Assembly: GCF_030272615.1 (NCBI RefSeq)
Contig: NC_081414.1
Coordinates: 781,176,119-781,240,118, forward strand
Length of the DNA: 64,000 nucleotides
Reading direction: 5' to 3'
From: Cryptomeria japonica
Taxonomy: Eukaryota; Streptophyta; Pinopsida; Cupressales; Cupressaceae
The notes below the pieces were generated by a model, which was given only the letters and a program-made list of their open reading frames with translations, did not search any database and was not told where the DNA came from. A program made the position numbers and the translations under genes. Positions within the stretch are counted from its first letter, which is position 1. Each line of letters opens with the position of its first letter. Positions 1-12,283 of the stretch are shown here, piece after piece.

Positions 1-368
1 CCATCTTGGTGTACCAAGCCTTGGGGGCCTTCTTAAGGCCATAGAGAGATTTCCTTAGTCTGCAAACCAAGGAAGTATCCTAGATGAAACCCTGTGGCTG
101 CTCCATATAAATCTCCTCATCAAGATCACCATGAAGAAAAGCACTCTTCACATCCATTTGATGTATAGCCCAACCATGAGCTGTAGCAATAGCAAGTGTC
201 AAACGAATGGAGTTCATCTTGACTACGGGTGCAAAGGTCTCAGTATAGTCAACACCTGCAACCTATGAGAAACCTTTCACAACAAGCCGAGCCTTATACT
301 TATCCACACTACCATCCGCTGCAAACTTGGTCTGATAGATCCATTTACATCGAACCATCTTTCTCCCT
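1..368 (-). pseudogene. copia reverse transcriptase, N-terminal part (broken)
   Basis: Minus-strand translation gives the start of a copia RT (RVT_2 family): a CKWIYQTKF block, a KARLVVKGF block, then YTETFAPVVKMNSIRL, QMDVKSAFLHGDL and RLRKSLYGLKKAPKAWY, in canonical order. Two in-frame stops are visible, one right after the VKGF block (about 268-270) and one after QPQGFI (about 80). The window ends before the YVDD catalytic motif. The role in an intact element is to copy the RNA into cDNA inside the virus-like particle. Confidence 0.88.
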
Positions 369-1271
369 TTAGGGAGATGGACTAGATCCCATGTGTTGTT
401 CCACAAAGTGAACACTCCTCTCAATGAACACCTCATGTGTCGCTAGATCCATCAATTTGTATGCCTTAACACCCTCAGGATATCCAACAAATATGCAAGG
501 TTGACTCTGAGGTTCTAATGCCTTGCGTTTCTGTGGAGGTATGCGAGCCCATGATGGACACCCAAAGACTCTGAAATGCCTCACAATCGGTTTCCTACCA
601 GCCCAAGCTTCAAAAGGAGTAATATGTTGCAAAGCTTTGTGAGGAACCTAATTTTGGATGTGTGTGGCACAACTGATAGCCTCTACCCAAAAGGCGGGAT
701 CAAGAGAACGTGCATGTATCATACAACTAGCCATTTCTTTGAGAGTTCTATTCTTGCATTCTGCAACCCCATTCTGCTATGGAGTGTATGCGACAGAATG
801 CTGAAGATCAATCCCCTCAAATGTACAAAAATCCTCAAGTCTTTTGTTCACATATTCCCTTCCATTATCTGTGCAAAGAATCTTGACCACTTTCCCTAAT
901 TGCTTCTCCACATGAGTCTTGAAGTCCTGAAATCTGTCAAATACTTCACTCTTATGTATGAGAAAGTAGACCCAAGTGAAGCGGGAGTAGTCATGAATGA
1001 AGGTAAGAACATAGCGGGCCTTACTAAATGAAGGTACTAGAAATGGACCTGCTACATCGCTGTGAACAAGTTGAAGAACTTCCAAAGCTCTCCAAGTTTT
1101 CCCTTTATCAAACTTCTCTTCGGGATGCTTGCCCATGGAACAACCTGAACATACACCCTCTGAAAAACTAATTCAAGGTAGACCTGTGACCATGTCTTTA
1201 GTGCTGACCTGCTAAAGATAGCAGTAGTTGAGGTGACCAAACCGCTCATGCCATAGCTTACTTTCTGAATT
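369..1271 (-). pseudogene. copia integrase (broken)
   Basis: The region holds a GAG-pre-integrase and integrase core split over several frames. The best piece, 777-1136, carries the motifs HSDVAGP (first Asp) and CTDNGREY (second Asp). Just past a stop at the edge of that piece is QNGVAEC, which holds the third acidic residue; the usual Arg after Glu is Cys. The piece at 369-632 is the C-terminal part, with FGCPSWARIP and IFVGYPEGVKAYKL blocks typical of copia integrases. A frame change near 1272 separates it from gag-protease. Integrase inserts the cDNA into the host chromosome; this copy cannot make one protein. Confidence 0.87.
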
Positions 1272-2648
1272 TTAATGAGTAAGCAAGGCCCTAGAAGATG
1301 AACTTGGCACAAAGTGAGAAAATGAATAAAGCCTTGAGTTGTCATTGACTTGTCCCACTGCTACCAAGGCATCATCATCAAGTTCCTTTACCACAATTGA
1401 ATCTAGTGTAAACTCAACCTTTTTCCCATTCCCATAGTGAGTGATTTCATAGATGGAGAGAAGGTTGGTAGACAAGTTAGGAACATAGAGAACATTCTCA
1501 AATGTTCCATCATCCATGTCAACTGAACCTTTCCCTTCAACCTCTACTTGTGTATCATCACCTATGTAAATTTGAGGTACCTTAGATGGCTCCAATGAAG
1601 AAAACTGCTCCTTTGTAGAACCCATGTGATATGAGGCACCCGAGTCAAGTATCCATTGCTGTGAAGAACCTGTTGTAGCCACAAATGCTTGCCCTTTTCC
1701 CTTAGACTGTGAGGAAGAAGAAGGAGATGAATCCTTCTTTTTGTAGGCAGATGGCAAGTTGATGCTATTTTTCTTAAGAAGATTGGTTAACTCATCAACT
1801 TGCTTTGCGTGGCATCGATGCTCATCATGACCATACTTCTTGCAATATGCACAAGTTGGTTTATCCTTCTTAGGTGGTGTCCCCTTCTTGGAAGAGGACG
1901 AAAAATCACCTCGTGATGGAGAGGATGATTGTCCTTTTTCCTGGTGTGGCTTAGACTTAGAGTGCTTCTTCTTCTTGTTGGAATCTTTGCCTTGACTTCC
2001 TTGATTTCCTTGATTTGCTACCAAAGCCTTGGACTTTGAAGACTTGAGAAGTTCCATGTTCAACAACTTAGATTTTTCCAATATTAACATTTCTATGAAA
2101 TCATCAAATGAAGGCATAACATAGGAACTCCCCACTATAAAATGATGAGTTTGGAAGCTAGACACAAATGCTGCATATTCTAGTACAAGCTTTTCCAACA
2201 AGTTGAATATCAATTGAGCATCCTTTTTGTCAATTCCACAATCCTTAAGCTTTGCGCTTAGCTCATTTGCTTTGGTGACATAATCTTGGATTGTATCAAA
2301 ACTCTTGGGATCCAAGTTGGTGAGCTCATTGTCAATCTGATAGCCTCTGATTTCATCAACTTGACCATACAATTTCTGAAACATATCCCAAGCCTCTTTG
2401 ATTGTTTTACACTTCTCAATGTGAAAAATGAGGTCATCTGATACATACTTGTGTAAAGTTCCAAGAGCCATGCAATTCTTTGTGAGCCATTCTAATTGAG
2501 CATTTGGATCAGCCTTAGGATCAGGTGGTGTTGTTATTGTTCCATCTATGTAATGTGTGAGACCCTTTTCCATTAATTTACTCCATACTTTAATTTTCCA
2601 TGATGCATAATTATGTGGAGTTAAAGGTGGAAATTTATTAGGACTCAT
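1272..2648 (-). pseudogene. copia gag and aspartic protease
   Basis: This is a long open stretch of about 458 codons from the ATG at 2646-2648. An upstream in-frame ATG at 2685-2687 would add 13 mostly hydrophobic residues; I prefer the inner start because it begins MSPNKFPPL, like other copia gags. The gag part has the NYASWKIKVW signature near residue 15. A Lys/Ser-rich linker follows, then one intact zinc knuckle (CX2CX4HX4C, bases 1812-1853). The protease motif DSG is intact at 1638-1646 within WILDSGASYHMG. A final block resembles the start of GAG-pre-integrase. Gag forms the particle and the protease cuts the polyprotein. This is the best preserved part of the element, but integrase is out of frame with it. 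Confidence 0.9.
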
Positions 2649-4130
2649 TGCAAGAAAAAAATGGAAAGAGCACAAAGAGAGGCACAATCACACAAGACAC
2701 CCCCCCAAATTGACTCAATCAAAGAACCCCCCCCAAATGTGATGATTTTGGCACTTTATAAGTAGTGCGTATACAATGGGCCACTTGCAAAAAATGGCAA
2801 AGTGGACTTCTGATTACAATTTTACAAATACCTCAATAAGGCCAAAAGAGACTCAAACTGATAATGCAAAAGATCTAACTAAGATCCAAGCAATTTACAA
2901 GTACCTAATAGGCCAAATAAGACCAATATCTGAAAGTACAATTTCCACTCAAAATCTTTGAAATCTGATCATAGATTATGAAAGTAGAAAAAAAAATATG
3001 CACTTTCAAAAAAAATGGCACCTGAAAAGGAGGTTGTATGAGCTCAAACGAGACCTTTGATGTTGCAGAATTAAGGATTAGACAGGTACAACTGAGAGAA
3101 TCCAAAAATTTTGAAAACCATATGCACCAAAATTAGAAAATAACCACACCACTATGAAGATCATGAAATTTTAGCCCATTTCAAAAAAAATTTCATGAAA
3201 AAAGGAGCAAAAATGAGCAAGATATGGCCTTTCAAAGTTGGACTGCAAAACTGAAAAGCTCAATGGAGAGGGGTTAAAATTTTTTCAAAAAGCTACTGAT
3301 GTGGAACTAATGTTACCAGTTTACTATGTTAAATTTGATGCTCATCTTGTCGTCGCAAAAATGTCATCCCTCTGCATGGCGTTCGTACTGTATGGACAGG
3401 CTGATGTGGCAGATGACTGTGCAAGTTGTACGGATGACGTGGCACGGTGACTGTGTGTACGGAGGTCGACCATAGGCCAGTGGCCACTTGCCACATGGAA
3501 AACATGGGTTCACTAATTTAGTGGACTGCCGGGGAGGGAGGCGCTGCTGGAGAAGAATATCCTGGCAGGTCGGGAGCTGAGGTCACCAGCAGTCGAGGGG
3601 AGGCTGGCGGCGGGCTGGTAGCCGAGGCAGCCAGCGGGATGCTGCTGGTGGGTGGTCTTGCGGTCGTCAATGGTGGTGAGGTACACAGCGTTGGCGTGGT
3701 GGCAGGAGAGCAGCGGCAGCAGCAGGAGTTCCTCGGTGACGTTGGGAGGTAATCTGCGGCGACGGCGGTGACAGTGACCACCGAAAAAAGGTACCACCAG
3801 TGCAGGTATTGTGGCACAGTTGTGTAGACCTGCAAGTATGGTAATAATGGGGAGGGGGGTCTACAGACCCCCAAAAAAAAATTTTTTTTTTTTTTTTTCC
3901 AAAAAATAATTTAAAAAATTTCAAAATCCGTACGATAATAGCCAAAATGGGGAAAAAGAATTTCTCACCAAAATAGGTCAACTTTATAGTCAAAATTTAT
4001 GGAAACGGCCTCCCAGATTCAACGGTGATGTCCAAATTGCTGTATGACACCCCAAAAAATTGAAGATCCCCAAATCCAAAAATAGAAGCCTTCCACGATG
4101 TCTCCAAAAACTGATCAATGAAGCCCCAAT
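2649..4130 (-). other. copia leader (untranslated region) with GC-rich island
   Basis: This is the 1.5 kb stretch between primer site and gag start, with no supported gene. Bases 3460-3870 are GC- and CpG-rich, unlike the AT-rich surroundings. At about 3854-3871 a short hairpin has an 8-bp G/C-rich stem (GGGGGTCT with AGACCCCC), followed at once by A9 then about T18 to 3898. C-runs occur at 2701-2737. Open frames in the GC-rich part read as low-complexity Ser/Pro/Ala and look like chance. Confidence 0.7.
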
Positions 4131-4143
4131 AGCTCTGATACCA
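4131..4143 (-). promoter_or_regulatory. primer-binding site (initiator Met tRNA type)
   Basis: The minus-strand sequence is TGGTATCAGAGCT, the plant copia primer site complementary to the 3' end of initiator-methionine tRNA. It abuts the LTR end at 4144 exactly and so fixes the LTR boundary and the element's orientation. Confidence 0.92.
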
Positions 4144-4591
4144 TGTAGGATTTTAACAAGATCAAGGGCACAATGAAAAGCATAAAAGAGACAATAGAAT
4201 GACAAGAACAAACTATATTCTCATCAATATGCAAAATAATCAACTGGATTAACCAATACAATGAATAGAGGCCTGCTTATATAGGCAAGGCCATATGGAT
4301 GTATGAGCACACAAATATGACATGTGGCTCAATGAGAAACAAGGGTAGGTAAGAAATACTAGGGGTAGGTAGGAGAAATAATATAATATTCCACAAGAGG
4401 TGGATGACCCACCGAATGTGGAGTGTAATAGCAAAATAAGACCACAAAAGGTGGAATTTCTCTTACAAGCTCTATCCCTATGTGCACACTTCCCTAAGTG
4501 TCTCAAATCCAAACTACGAAGAGATGCATTATCCTAAGTTAACTTAAGTAAGTGTAATAATATCCAAAATGAATATTTATTTACACCAACA
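4144..4591 (-). repeat. 5' LTR of minus-strand copia element
   Basis: The 448-bp LTR reads TGTTGGTGTAAATAAATA at its start (minus strand, 4591) and ends CCTACA at 4144, directly before the primer site. TG...CA ends are present. The partner LTR is outside the window. Confidence 0.88.
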
Positions 4592-6130
4592 CTTTTCTCT
4601 CCTCAAGTGGAGGAGTGAAAGTTTCACACAAGATTATCCTCAACCTTTCACGCCCATTACATTTAAAGGATGGGGGGAAATTCAATAAATCCAATCTCAA
4701 TAGGAAGAGACTAAATACTAAATATTTTGAATTGACAATCGATTCAGAAAGTGGAAGTAACCCTCCTTTAGAATGGATAAGTTGAATTACGCGATTTAAG
4801 TCCAAGTGTAAATATGACAAAGAAATGGTTATAACTTGAGATAGAAATGTGGGATGAAGTTGTGCACCTAGAATTAGTAGTAAGATGTCGAGACAAAGCT
4901 CCCCTACAAATTCGGGTGAAAGTTCTCAGGACCATGTTGAAAGTGCACACAGTCCTCCGAAAAATCTGTGCGATGAAAAGGGTTTTTCTGCCTCTGAAAA
5001 TGAAGTCCAAATCTCCAAATACAGTTGCACACCCACAACCTACACACATAAAAGAGAGAAAATATTGTTGGGATTGGAGATTTACCTTTAGGTCAAACCC
5101 TAGTTTTGGAATTAACCAAATGATGAAAAGTACTTGCAAGTAATGAAAGTAAATGAATGAAATCGATTTCATCCTCTAGAGATGGTACAATTGAAATGTA
5201 GATAGAGTTGTTTGAAGGATATGCAGAATTGAATATCAAAAGGGATCTCGACTTCAATGGTTGAATCTACTCGAATGCAACACCTAGCCTTAAAAGGAGA
5301 TTTGAGAATGCTCAATTCTTGAAAGGAATGCTTGAATGCTTGATTTCGCTTAGGATCACAATTTTCACGTCATGTATTCCTATTGAACTTATCTTATATA
5401 TCTATATAAATAGGAAAGAGGAATGCATCTTATATATTTGCCAATTAGGGCTAATTAACTTACTTTTAGTTATAGTCCAACATAGGGAAACTTTTCCCGG
5501 TTCTCAAATGCAAATCCTAATGCAAAGTTGGGTCAGAAGGGGCCCAAAATAGGGCAAGGACAAGGGTGCCATGCCACTTTCCTATCCTAATTCAGGGCAG
5601 GAAGCAGTAGAGGAGAGTGTGGGGTGCGAGGAGATGCAAGCTTTAGGCTGTGTGAGCATGTCTCGGGTCTCCACTTAAGCTTAGGGATTCATTTCACCAA
5701 TGTGAAGACCCACATATGGTTGAAAACTACAAGGTTGCAATTTTATGACGCTATAGGAAAATATTTTTTAAGTGATAAATAAATAAATATTTTAATGTAT
5801 GATATTAAAATAACTAATTAAAAGGAAATGCAAATATATCTATTAATAAATGTATTTATATATGAAATATGATGGGTGATAAGTATTGATATTTACACAT
5901 CTTTTATTGATTTTGAATGTTTCAATTAAAAATAATATACTATTATATAATTAATTGTATATTTTTAGTGTCTTATATATAGATTATAAAAGATTGACAT
6001 GCATAATCTATGAATGTTTTTAATTTTGGAGTATAACTAGCTGATATATTAATATTATATATATAATACACTGAGATATATCCTTCTCGAAGCACATATT
6101 TATTCCTTTGTGATAAAGATTGTCATGTAA
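4592..6130. other. intergenic sequence between two retroelements
   Basis: I find no convincing gene. Bases 4592-5720 look like old repeat sequence, possibly a decayed LTR, with short frames that have no domain. From 5740 the sequence becomes strongly AT-rich. Confidence 0.5.
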
Positions 6131-6135
6131 ACTAG

Positions 6136-7821
6136 TGTAATGTCCCCTTTTTAGTAGTTGTCTGACGATTTGTCGTTCGCCCTTTTTTCCCTGGTCCAAA
6201 GAGTTAACCAAGACATTTTAGGGACTAATGAGGAAATTGGCATAGGTGTTTTCAATTTCAGGTTGATCAAAGGAGATTTGATGGTTTTTTCAGACACTTA
6301 CTATTTATAGTGAGTCAATAGGAACAGTGGAAATTTTGATGAATTTATTATGTCGACTACATTGGGTTCATTTATTTCAAGCTGGCTTGCCATTTTATGG
6401 AGTTAATAATTTATTTGGTTTAATTATTAAAAGTTCCTAAGTTAAAAGTAAATATTTAACTTAGTGAATTATTTAATGTTGGGACTATAGTCAGGAAAAG
6501 AAAATTAAAAGTGTCCCTTTCATGTGGGAGACATAAGGGATAATAATATTTTATTCTACCTTTCCTCTATCCCACATTGATGGTGTTGTGGAATGTGTAC
6601 CCAACTGAAGTAATAAATAAGTGCATTTAATGAAGTTTCAGTCATCTTGGATATTGTATTCTTGGAAACGGTGTATTTGAGTTTCTAGAGAAAATATGGA
6701 AATTCCTCTTGGCTATTGGGGACATAAACTCTCATTAATAACATCTCCTATGTTTGTGAAAGAATGAATATGGAAGATTGGGTAGAAAAAAAAACTAATT
6801 CTCAAAGGCTGAGAATCATCAGTTTGAGAATTGGAAGTTGTTGTAGTGAAGACATAGACCTCCAATAGAGTTTTTCTATTCGGAGAGAGGCTGTTAGTTG
6901 AGATTGAACCAAGTATTTTTGAATATTGCAAACTATTTCTGTATGATTTTCTAATTGATATGAACTGTGAATAGAGGTGGTACTGGCTATCTAGTTTGGC
7001 AAAGTTGATTAGACTATATTACAGACTCAAAGATGTACGAGGGAATTTATGGAAACTCAACTCAATAGTATTCTCATCCTGGGTGTAAAAGGAAGGTTTG
7101 ACATGATTATTTAATTGTCAATGATTGTTAATCAGTAGCAAAATTTATTAAGTGGGGTCTATATTGTGCCTAAGAAACACAGAGAAAAGACATGGTTTTC
7201 TTAAGGTTCGAAAGTTGTCATGGTCAATCATATTGTTGTTTGAAATTTTTCTTAGGTGTTGTGAAATATGAATACAAATTGGTCACTATTGTGAGCGTAG
7301 AGCCAACTGAGACCTAGTTCCAATAGTCACAACCAACTCATAGGACTTGTAGGGTCAAATGTAATAGATGGGTTGGCTGAAATGACAAGAAGCATGGCTA
7401 CAGGTGAATGTTATTGTTGACAGTTGAAGCTCATTCAACCAAACAACTCCTGTGTGAACACTTCCAACCAGGTTCTTTTTTTGTAATCATTCTCCTTAGA
7501 CTTGTAAACACTTCAAAATCGAGTCTATGGATGTCATGTGGGCTATTTGAATAATTTGAACTGTATTCACTTCTGTCCATTCCTAAATAGATGAAATTGC
7601 TAGTAATGTGTATGTTAAAATTATATTCCATGCTAGTCTATGTTTTTTATTATGGTCATGAAGAAATTATCAACACATCAAATGCAATAGGGACGACATA
7701 ACATTCTGAATATAGCGAACACAAAAAATTGTCATTGAAATGAGTGTCATCCAACTGTTTGATTAAATTACCATAGCAAATTGAAAGGATATAAAGAAAA
7801 AAAAATAGGAAGTCCATTACA
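6136..7821 (+). repeat. 5' LTR of gypsy element
   Basis: 1686 bp, beginning TGTAATGTCCCC and ending CCATTACA, right before the primer site. It matches 12284-13953 throughout. Frames in it (for example 6713-6931, minus) have a counterpart in the other LTR, which simply reflects LTR identity. Confidence 0.95.
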
Positions 7822-7822
7822 G

Positions 7823-7834
7823 TGGTATCAGAGC
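7823..7834 (+). promoter_or_regulatory. primer-binding site (initiator Met tRNA type)
   Basis: TGGTATCAGAGC lies one base after the 5' LTR end. It is the complement of the 3' end of initiator-methionine tRNA and marks where minus-strand DNA synthesis starts. Confidence 0.93.
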
Positions 7835-8327
7835 TTAAAATCCTACCATCTTGAAGGGGTTCTTTTAAAAAACATGATTGAACAGTGATATGTCAAGGTC
7901 TTGGTAGCAACCTTACACACATCATTACAACACTAGGAGAAGAGCCGCTTTGAATATAGGTATGATAGAACAAGGAGGCCTTGCGATTCTAATTTATCCA
8001 TTAGATCACAGTAATACAGGTGAACAACCAGCTGAAAATAGGGGTGAGAGAAGAGACCTATGGGAAGAGAGGTTCTTATAGCTGCTAGACACACTAGTGC
8101 AGGGTCAGTAACTAGCAAAACAAAGGGCACAACAGAAAAAACATTAGTTGGATTTATTGACACAAATGATAGCTAGATAGATGGGTTTAAATATAAATAA
8201 CCTTGGTGGTGGTAATGTTGGAAATAATCAACTAGGTAGAGTAAATAACTAGTAGGGAGGAGTAAACAATCAACAAGGAGGGAATAATGGTAATAATGGT
8301 GGGGGTAATGGAAATGGAGGAGGACAG

Positions 8328-9320
8328 ATGGCAGATAATTTTGGACATGTAGCACAGCCCACTAGAACAACAAGTTCTAGACCTCTTATACCCACCTTTA
8401 CTCCTATAGTTCATGTTCAGCTGGTACTTGAACCACAAATTGTAGACCTACAAGATAAGTTTCAGAGAGATTGGGAGAGTGGTGGACCAGATTTTCAAGT
8501 ACCTATAACTCTTTGGGACTATATTGATGTAAGGATGAGACACATACCTTGTGCAGGTAACAAGAACTAGAATTATGAGTTAAGGAAGGAAGTGGGGAAG
8601 TTGTCTTTACCTTATTTTAATGCTTCTTGTAAGACTACAACATGAGCGTGGGTCTAAAAGATGGACACTTATCTGCAACTGGATCCTATGACGATCAGTT
8701 GAATGAACTCAGCCACATGAAGGTAATAAGAAACTTGATAACGATCAATTGAATGAACTCAGAAGGAATAATTTATGTTTCTACAATAGAGAGCCTTGGC
8801 ATCCTTCACACAAATGTCTCCTTAAGGCTAAGGCTAAGCAGATTGAGTATTTTTCAGCTGAGGAGATAGGCTTTGAGAGTTCAAATAGTTCATCATCTAC
8901 AGGGGACAACGATAATAAATCAGTTTCTAGTGGGAATAGCAGTGATTGCAGGCTTATCAGGTACTCAAAAATCTATCACCTTTAAGGTGCATGTTGTGAT
9001 TTAGGGACAATTAATGATTTCATTGGTTGACATCGGTGCTACGCATAATTTTATGCTCAAGTTGTGGTGAAAAGGGGATTGTAGATAGAGGAGAATGATG
9101 GATTCAAAGTGATAGGGGCTAGTCGGTATAAGATCCTACATATGCAAACAAAAATTAATATGCACATGAGGATTGGTGACTACAAGTTGGTTGCTGATTT
9201 CTATGTTGTAGACATGGGAGACTATGATGTCATACTAGGCATGAACTGGATGAATTCTCTAGTTGAGTTCACATTTTATTTGGAGAAGGTTGAAATGAGA
9301 TTTGAGCATTAGGACCACAA
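8328..9320 (+). pseudogene. gypsy gag remnant and aspartic protease (broken)
   Basis: The gag core is mostly missing or scrambled. What remains is an N-terminal stretch (8328-8570) and a zinc knuckle at about 8770-8820 reading CFYNREPWHPSHKC; its second Cys is Asn, so zinc binding is lost. A Ser-rich acidic linker follows (8870-8950). The protease active site near 9026-9045 reads VDIGATHNF, with Ile where Ser/Thr is needed after Asp. The frame 9109-9312 carries the later protease block with DYDVILGMNW. A 22-base near-repeat (8690-8711 and 8742-8762) suggests a small duplication in gag. Non-functional. Confidence 0.82.
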
Positions 9321-9479
9321 AGCGGTACTTCATGGGTTCTCTGATGGTGGTATTACGACAATATCGCTTCGATGAATTGAGAGGCAGATTCATCATGAGT
9401 AGGTGCAGTGGCAAGCTGAAATTTTAGTGATACCAGAGGGAATAGTTCAGTAGAAGCAAGATTAGCCACCGGAAGTTCA

Positions 9480-10830
9480 GTCATTATTAACCAAACACTC
9501 CAAAGTGTTCAGTGATATACCTCTAGGTAGACCTCCTGACAGGGGCATTGAGAATGTGATAAAGTTAGATGACAATAACAAAGTTGTTATCACTACACCC
9601 TACAGGCATCCAAAAACATATAAGGATGAGATTAGGAAGGCTATCAAATAGCTTCTTGAGATGGAGCACATCAGACCTAGTAAGAGTCAATTTGCTTCTT
9701 CAGTCGTGTTGGTTAAAAAGAAGGATAGTACTTTTAGGACGTGCATTGATTACAAGGAATCAAATAAGAGAATGATAAAAAATAGATATTTGATTCCCCA
9801 TATTCATGAACTTATAGATGATTTGCACGGTGCCTATTACTTCTTTAAAATACATTTGAGATCTGGTTATCATCAGATTCGAGTCAAGGAGGATGACGTG
9901 GAGAAGGCAGCTTTCAGGTGTCACTATGGACACTTTGATTTTTTGGTCATGCCATTTGGCTTGACTAATGCACTAGCTATGTTCTAGTCTTTTATGAACT
10001 GGACATTCAGGGAATAGTTGAGGAGGTTTGTGTTGATATTCTTTGATGACATATTGATTTACAGTAAGACTTGGGAGGAGCATCTGAAACACATAGACAC
10101 TATGTTGAGCATCCTAAAGCACGGGTCCCTTTATGCAAAGATGTCTAAATGTGCTTTTGGAATGAAAAAGATGTTGTACTTGGGGTACATCATTAGTGCT
10201 AAGGGTGTTTGTATGGATCTAGATAAGATTAGGGCTATTATGGATTGGATTCCACCAAAGAATGTTTCTGTACTAAAGGAATTTCTTGGGTTGTGTGGAT
10301 TTTACTGCCACTTTGTGAGGATATTTTCTTAGATTGTTGCACCCCTTACATACTTGACTAGGAAAGATGGATTTGAGTGGATAGATAGCACTCAATAATA
10401 TTTTGATAGATTTAAGGAGTTGATGAGAACATGTCCAATGTTTTCTATTCTATATTTTTGCAGGCCTTTTGAGTTGCATTGTGGTGCTTTGGGAGAGGGC
10501 CTTAGTGTGGTATTGATGTTGGATAGACACCCATCACTTATGAGAGCAAAAATTTGAGGGGACTTGAGAAGAGCTACAACATTTATGACAAGGAAATGCT
10601 AGCGATTATGCATGCCTTAGCGAAATTGAGATAGTATTTGGAAGGGGCAACAAGTTTACCATCAAGACAAATCATAATAGTTTTACGCATTTCCTTGAGC
10701 AAAAGGATTTGAATGATAGGCAACAGAAATGGGTCAGCAAACTGCAGGCTTATGACTTTGATATAATCTTCATCAAAGCAAAGAAAACATAGTTGTTGAT
10801 GCCTTATCTAGGAGACCACATTTGTGTGCT
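9480..10830 (+). pseudogene. gypsy reverse transcriptase and RNase H (broken)
   Basis: RT blocks run in order: a TPYRHP block near 9596, [47 protein letters not shown], and the catalytic FFDD at 10039-10050, which is intact. A connection region (FLGLCGFYCHFV) and a poorly preserved RNase H follow from about 10340 to 10810. Stops interrupt it near 9649, 9987, 10016 and 10330, with further frame changes in RNase H. An intact enzyme would copy element RNA to DNA and degrade the RNA strand. The catalytic site survives although the protein does not. Confidence 0.9.
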
Positions 10831-10977
10831 TTGGAAGTGTTGGAGGACGATTTGAGGGAATTGATTTCAACAAAGTACGCGAAAGACAAGTGGGCTACTA
10901 GTATAATTGATGGCACTATTCAGGATGATAGATATACAGTGGAAAATCATTTGATCATATATAAAGAGAGAATTTAT

Positions 10978-12235
10978 TGAGTGCCAGATTCTACTATGAA
11001 GCAGAAGATTTTGAGAGCATTCCATGACTCACCATTAGCAGGTCACCCAAGTTTTTTCAAAACAAACAGGAAGGTGAGAAAGCGATTTACTTGGAAAGGG
11101 CCCAAGTCATAAGTTTTATAGTATGTGAGAGAGTGTCCCATATATCAACAGAATAAACATGAACAATCTTTCCTGGGTGGTTTATTGCAGCCCCAACCCA
11201 TTCCTGAGAGGAAGTGAGATAGAATATTGATGGATTTTATCATAGGCCTACCCAAGGCTCAAGGCATGGATTGCATATATGTAGTGGTGGATCGGTTGAC
11301 AAAATTTGCCCATTTCTTTTTTATTTCATCCTCCTATACTGCAACTCAGACAACAGAGTTGTTTTTCAAAGAGGTATTCAGGTCACACGGTTTACAACAT
11401 AGCATTGTCAGCGACAGGGACAACAATTTTATGAGTAATTTTTGGTAGGAGCTCTTCAGGTTATGTGGGGTAGGGCTCACCCTGAGCACCACCTATCACC
11501 TACAGACAGATAGACAAAGACTATGAATAAGTGGGTGGAAGGATAGCTCTGCAATTATATCATAAGGCAGCAGAAGGTGTGGGTAAAGTGGTTGCTTTTA
11601 GGGGAGTATTGTTACAACACTACTTATCATATCTCCATTCAGATGTCACCTTTCATGGCACTATATGGTTAGGAGGCTCTGAGCTTCTTGGATTTTCTTT
11701 TTGGGGACAATTAGGTACCGAAGGCTAAGGATCTCTTACAGGAGAGTCATGATATCATTAGATCATTGAAGGAAAATATCTAGAAGGCATAAAATCAGCA
11801 AAAACAATATGAAAATCATAATAGAACAGAGTGATCTTTTTAGGTGGGTGACATGGTTTACCTCACACTGCAGCCTTACCATCAGTTCACTCTTAAAAAG
11901 AGTGGTGCAGAAAAGTTGAAGTCACGTTATTACGACCCATTCAAAGTTGTCAGGAGGGTTGGAGAAGTGGTTTATGAGCTTGAGTTGCCGGCAAACAGTA
12001 AGGTACATAATGTTTTTCATGTATCACACCTCAAGAAGGCGTTGGGCCATAATATTGTACCTTCAGCCGAGTTGCCTCCTCTTGATGATGAAGGGAAACT
12101 TAGATTGGTTCCTAAGGCTATTTTGGAGACTCGAGAGCGCACCTTACGAAGATGAGTCATCAAGGAATATTTGGTGAAGTGGAGAAATTTGCAGGTGGAG
12201 GATGCTACTTGGGAGAGCGAGAAGATTTTATAGCA
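10978..12235 (+). pseudogene. gypsy integrase with chromodomain-like C-terminus (broken)
   Basis: The N-terminal zinc-finger region (about 10985-11190) is readable with stops. The core at 11227-11448 has MDFIIGLP, VVDRLTKFAHF and VSDRD, so two catalytic Asp are present. The third, a Glu expected near 11515, is lost in a frame change. The C-terminal frame 11844-12155 has the YYDPFKV block (a degenerate GPF/Y module) and HVSHLKKALG. After a stop the same frame continues with EYLVKWRN and ATWESE, the second half of a chromodomain. In chromoviruses this domain directs insertion to modified chromatin; here it places the element in that lineage. Confidence 0.85.
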
Positions 12236-12283
12236 TCCAAAGATGAGATTGCTTGAGGACAAGCAATTTCTATGGGGGTGGAC

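Larger units (their letters stand above)
1..4591 (-). mobile_element. Ty1/copia retrotransposon, 5' portion (runs off window start)
   Basis: Read on the minus strand the order is LTR (4591-4144), initiator-Met primer site, 1.5 kb leader, gag, protease, integrase and reverse transcriptase. Integrase ahead of RT is the Ty1/copia order. RNase H and the 3' LTR lie beyond base 1, so no target duplication can be tested. The coding part has several in-frame stops and at least one frame change, so the copy is dead. The first five bases outside the LTR, at 4592-4596, would be one half of the target duplication. Confidence 0.93.

Noticed and set aside
3518-3993. Overlapping minus-strand frames of 94 to 118 codons in the copia leader
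   Set aside because: Low-complexity Ser/Pro/Arg text made by GC-rich sequence and a poly-A/T tract; no domain, and position in an untranslated leader.
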